DNA of 64,000 nucleotides, taken from Beroe ovata. Taxonomy: Eukaryota > Ctenophora > Nuda > Beroida > Beroidae. Positions within the stretch are counted from its first letter, which is position 1. The number at the start of each line of letters is the position of its first letter. The notes beneath the pieces are model-generated. The model did no database searches and was not told where the DNA came from. It saw only the letters and a program-made list of their open reading frames with translations. Made by a program: the position numbers and the translations under genes. Shown here piece by piece: positions 61,601-64,000 of the stretch. The stretch is from positions 8,627 to 72,626 of the forward strand of contig CAMPET010000308.1 of the NCBI GenBank assembly GCA_946803715.1, read 5' to 3'.

Positions 61601-61917
61601 AACTGGAGACATCAAATTATCTTCACGTTCATTGCGACAAGTGTCAATATCGACATTCCTTCTGAAACTGCTCCTTCCAAACTTCCAAGAAGTCGAGCAT
61701 CGTTAATCTAATAAACAATAAATATTTCCATAGTGAGTACTCACAAATCGAAGAGAAAGCCACACACCAGTGCCCATACCACCGTAACGACCACACTCAC
61801 AACCACATTGCCCGTCGCGAAGGGTGACAGTGAGTAGCGGGGTGTGAGCGACGACACGACCTCAGTCAGGCTGTGCTGGAGCTTGCTGAGCGCAGAGCTT
61901 GTCGAGAGCCCTGTCAT
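52633..61917 (-). CDS. TMEM94: TMEM94, P-type-ATPase-like multi-pass ER protein
   Basis: Human TMEM94 is an ER membrane protein of P-type ATPase architecture, reported to load magnesium. About 27 small exons follow it end to end. The first (61745-61917) has ALSKLQHSLTEVVSSL and TM1. A TM2 exon is at 61449-61569. The actuator-like exon 60943-61201 has HTLLVEGDIILL, followed by 60723-60786. Then come 58208-58389 (ETAKLATPF), 57917-58024, 57657-57797, 57447-57566 and 57261-57372 (VTVLCTVNKEGILS). Later exons carry KPVGLAVLLNNLC, LGLETGWNCHISL, DNVPLLVPLFTSCTP and the C-terminal TMs; the end RRQKLKFGTKLGMNSPF is nearly the same as human. The canonical DKTGT is degenerate as in human, and the phosphorylatable Asp kept in human (VDKQGIL) is Asn here. 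Phase between the first exon and TM2 does not close, so one small exon (about 61623-61700) is uncertain. A GGACT-type gene lies in one intron. Confidence 0.93.
55147..55265. repeat. AT-rich tandem repeat (tgatagtatcaat)
   Basis: Several copies of a 13-14 bp unit, partly palindromic, between two TMEM94 exons. Confidence 0.7.
58470..59960. repeat. ~540-bp tandem repeat in TMEM94 intron
   Basis: Three copies, the first more diverged, each contain gggaatcgattcagcg (58478, 59008, about 59554 with one change) and acaccagatgggtcaaatat. Copies starting near 58797 and 59338 are 541 bp apart and nearly identical; a decayed partial copy follows to about 59960. The core (attcagcgtccaaaattacatagg) resembles the inverse of the satellite core at 46-48 kb. 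Confidence 0.9.
60151..60639 (-). CDS. GGACT: Gamma-glutamylamine cyclotransferase-like (GGACT/AIG2 family), intronless
   Basis: A 162-residue single-exon member of the GGCT-like fold. The human enzyme frees lysine from gamma-glutamyl-epsilon-lysine (transglutaminase crosslink remnants) as 5-oxoproline. VFVYGTLKRGFPN at residues 4-16 is the family's substrate-binding loop. LDKLEGYPDYY at 74-84 contains the expected catalytic Glu (residue 78). The length fits human GGACT (about 150). The start is the ATG just before the YGTLK loop. The gene sits on the same strand inside the TMEM94 intron between 60723 and 58389. Its reading frame is open upstream through the intron start into the TMEM94 exon, so intron retention would fuse the two. 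No AATAAA is evident after the stop. The GGACT versus plant-type AIG2 distinction is by similarity only. Confidence 0.88.
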   Translation of the reverse strand: MYSVFVYGTLKRGFPNHHGHLNHAQFVGPGRLTNRYPLVVATRYHIPYLLDVPGTGHQVQGEVYRVTESELAQLDKLEGYPDYYNRIQVAVHLDQPDDLTAGKQGKGGKVEECFVYILTRFQDELLEKEMVDEYTMEHADSYLLPRERLAPLDKNEVMDLTK

Positions 61918-62451
61918 CGGAGTGCTGTGCTACAGCGGGTAACAGGGGATGGTTTTGCCCTCCGGACAATGATTTTCTCCTTCTTCCACTCCTATCCTGT
62001 TTTGCTCTCTGATCTAAGTTTCTATAGTTATTCCTCTCGGTGTTTGGTAGGTAAGTTACGGATATCACTGCTGTCTATATAGCTCAAGCAGTCATCTTTT
62101 CATAACATCGTCCCTTCCGTGTTCTTATCCTGATAATCCAAGTTAGTACACGCAAAGTGGGGGTTAAGGAATGCAAGATCTATTGCATTGCCTTCCTTCC
62201 TGCTTCAGTGATCATCGCTTGATTTAAGATTTGATTTAGAAATTAAGTTGTCATGAGTACCTACCTATGAGGAATCAAGATTATGTCAACAATGAACAAA
62301 CAACTTGTTTAAATACTAAATAGTAAATAAAATAGGCTCTGAAAACTCTAACTCATAAAAAAGCCAGGTGAACGGGATTTTCCCAGGCAATTGATTGTCA
62401 TCGAAATCACCGAGCACAAAATAAGGTCAAGCCAATGGTTCTGATTCGCGG
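61918..62451. other. Interval between TMEM94 start and GTF2H5 stop
   Basis: About 530 bp that must hold the TMEM94 promoter and any 5' untranslated exon. An in-frame TAG lies four codons upstream of the chosen TMEM94 ATG, unless the ctgtag there is a splice acceptor. No gene seen. Confidence 0.5.
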
Positions 62452-62749
62452 TCACTGGGGTTCAGCGAAACTGTTCGAGTCCATAAGATCATCTAACTTC
62501 TGCTGTAGGAGGTCCATTACATCAGGGATGATAAACAGATGTGTCTCATCCAGATCTGATATGATAAACCTGATAATTCAGTGAGATTTAACCGCGATTT
62601 GAGTTGTCAATAACGAAAATGTGATATCCACAATTCATTAATCTTATCAGTTACCTCTGTCCTATAGCACCCGTTTCATCAAGATGAACGAGGAATTGTT
62701 TCACCGGGGCGTCACATGTCAGCAGCACACCTTTTGTTACATTTACCAT
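62452..62749 (-). CDS. GTF2H5: TFIIH subunit p8/TTD-A (GTF2H5)
   Basis: The smallest TFIIH subunit; it binds p52 and stimulates XPB for nucleotide-excision repair and transcription. Two exons (62655-62749 and 62452-62569) are joined by an 85-bp GT-AG intron splitting an Arg codon (AG|G) and give 70 aa, against 71 in human. The match runs the whole length: MVNVTKGVLLTCD, KQFLVHLDETGAIG, FIISDLDETHLFIIPD and LMDSNSFAEPQ correspond to human MVNVLKGVLIECD, KQFLLYLDESNALG, FIIQDIDDTHVFVI and LMDQNAF. It is nuclear. It is too short for simple frame scanning and was found by reading the spliced frame. Same strand as its neighbours, 205 bp after the stop of the upstream gene. Confidence 0.96.
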
Positions 62750-62953
62750 GCTATCCGGTCATTTCACTACACAGGAGTAGCGATATCAAGGAGCTACAGC
62801 GTAATATTTTTGAAATATCAGAAAATTGACAAGGATATTTCAACACTCCATTCATGATCATCATTTATCAGTTCATGACTTCGCAGGAGTTACTACTTAC
62901 TGTAACGTATTTCAAGTCACGACATCAAATTCACAACTCCATTACCTAACACA

Positions 62954-63796
62954 TCACTCATCATTTTCACCACCCAAAGACGTAATACACTCCATAATTT
63001 CAGGATCAAGCCCACTCACCATTTGGTGCGACCTTATTGCTACCGTTAGTGCTAGAATAACACCAATAACAATAACATAACCCAGCTCGACCCTCGTTAA
63101 CCTACTTTGAGCTGGGAAATTGGGTTCGGAATTACTCTGACCCCCGTACTTAGTCCTGGGGAGTTTCGCAGTAAAAACTGACAGATATTCAGCGTGCTCC
63201 TCAGAACAGTTCCTCCACATAATTACATACGGAACTTGCGCTCTCTTCGAGTTTGTGTTCAGTTTGCATAATTTCTGTTCTCGACTGAAAAGGCAGTTTT
63301 GTAGAGGAGCAATCCGCTCGCACCTACGACCAAATAGACTCAAATGTGAGACATTGACCGTTTTCCCGACCACATTAAGCTCAAGTCTCCCAATTACGGA
63401 ACTGCAGGCTGCAGGGATAATCAGTAGTATAATAGTGGGTGTTGTGAGCAGAGCCCCGGTAAATATCCACGGATCTGCTTCCGCGTGAAGTATATGATAA
63501 GCACTAACACAGAGCAGTGACGTGTTAACACACGTCAGTGACGTCAGAGCGACGTGAGAAGTGATTTGGAGTATCCGGAGTTTTCTCATGGTACTGCCGC
63601 CAATCCAAGAGACGGTGATCCTATTCTTAGTCCTCAGAGATGAGGAGACAACTGGGGAATGGTTCTGTCTCGCAAAGTCATGTCTCGTGAGTTGTGATCG
63701 TTTGTGGCGAGCGCTGGTGGTAGAGAGGCGACATATTTTGTAACAAGAGGATCTGAACCTGTGACAAGAGAGCTGTGACCTTTGTAGCAATAACAT
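62954..63796 (-). CDS. Intronless multi-pass membrane protein, possibly mitochondrial (TMEM223/TMEM186-like)
   Basis: A 280-residue single-exon protein starting at ATG 63796; the frame is open a few codons further but without an ATG. The first 45 or so residues are rich in Arg, Ser, Leu and His and nearly free of acidic residues (RSSCYKICRLSTTSARHKR), like a mitochondrial presequence. Two helices follow (about 88-110 and 121-138, the latter with LLTTPTIILLIIPAAC), then RLELNVVGKTVNVSHLSLFG, a pattern like the membrane-proximal beta strands of TMEM223, TMEM186 and TMEM70. A third helix lies near the C-terminus (YVIVIGVILALTVAI), which those families lack. Vertebrate TMEM223 and TMEM186 act in complex IV and complex I assembly. 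The family call is tentative; that it is a gene is likely from length, hydropathy and presequence. Confidence 0.65.
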   Translation of the reverse strand: MLLLQRSQLSCHRFRSSCYKICRLSTTSARHKRSQLTRHDFARQNHSPVVSSSLRTKNRITVSWIGGSTMRKLRILQITSHVALTSLTCVNTSLLCVSAYHILHAEADPWIFTGALLTTPTIILLIIPAACSSVIGRLELNVVGKTVNVSHLSLFGRRCERIAPLQNCLFSREQKLCKLNTNSKRAQVPYVIMWRNCSEEHAEYLSVFTAKLPRTKYGGQSNSEPNFPAQSRLTRVELGYVIVIGVILALTVAIRSHQMVSGLDPEIMECITSLGGENDE

Positions 63797-64000
63797 CAGT
63801 TTCAGCAATGCCGACTCAATTACATGACGGACCTATAATCAAACAGGAGTTGATAGTTAAGTAGTTAATGAGATAATATCGAGACTTCGATGTGGGCATG
63901 ATTCGATAGGTATCTATAGAAATGAAATGTGGATCATTGGCATTCAAATTGCACTGAGCTAGATTGAATAATATTGTAATATTGTAGGACTCTCAATCTT

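Noticed and set aside
1-64000. tRNA, rRNA or known ncRNA genes
   Set aside because: No cloverleaf with B-box consensus or rRNA-like stretch was noticed by eye; a tRNAscan/Infernal run would be decisive.

Overview
This is nuclear DNA from an invertebrate animal. The genes are intron-rich, with many short GT-AG introns, and the GC content is moderate. There are many CA/TG microsatellites, GC-rich foldback elements in AT-rich surroundings, and animal gene families: a DEG/ENaC channel, an HNK-1-type carbohydrate sulfotransferase, an FCHO F-BAR protein, SSX2IP, FTCD, TMEM94 and TFIIH p8. I cannot fix the phylum. A non-bilaterian or other compact-genome marine invertebrate would fit, but that is only a guess. 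The assembly is a draft. Single 'n' characters (754, 1662, 7852, 10494, 23956, 25173, 36682, 41724) mark contig joins, and several join two copies of the same sequence. There are also two longer N runs (32985-33003 and 46851-47604).

Layout, left to right. 1-20.5 kb, minus strand: an FCHO-like endocytic adaptor, with F-BAR exons at 18.9-20.5 kb and a long Ser-rich linker to at least 10.1 kb. More minus-strand linker-like exons lie at 2.0-9.5 kb and run towards the left edge. An intronless DEG/ENaC channel gene (14.7-16.4 kb, plus) sits antisense inside an FCHO intron. 20.5-21.9 kb: head-to-head promoter interval with two foldback/MITE-like elements. 21.9-26.4 kb, plus: an eight-exon carbohydrate sulfotransferase. 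26.9-29.8 kb, plus: an unrecognised secreted protein of 907 aa with a very basic tail. 30.0-35.5 kb, minus: SSX2IP/ADIP-like. 35.7-37.6 kb: two versions of one stretch joined at an 'n'. 37.6-40.5 kb, minus: FTCD. 43.2-51.6 kb, minus: a 13-exon single-pass membrane protein of 640 aa, with a satellite array in one intron. 52.6-61.9 kb, minus: TMEM94, with an intronless GGACT-type cyclotransferase nested on the same strand in an intron. 62.45-62.75 kb: GTF2H5. 62.95-63.80 kb: an intronless, probably mitochondrial membrane protein.

The genes look like ordinary housekeeping and cell-biology genes, not one pathway: endocytosis (FCHO), ion conductance (DEG/ENaC), glycan sulfation (CHST), centrosome/cilium (SSX2IP), one-carbon/histidine metabolism (FTCD), ER cation handling (TMEM94), glutathione-related turnover (GGACT) and transcription/repair (TFIIH p8). 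The most interesting points are two conserved enzymes lacking a key catalytic residue (FTCD His, TMEM94 Asp), two intronless genes nested in introns, a new large secreted protein, a triple GTCACGTGAC array overlapping a stop codon, and a repeat family shared by satellite arrays in introns of two neighbouring genes. Exon limits were read by eye from splice signals, phase and remembered family similarity; no search was run.
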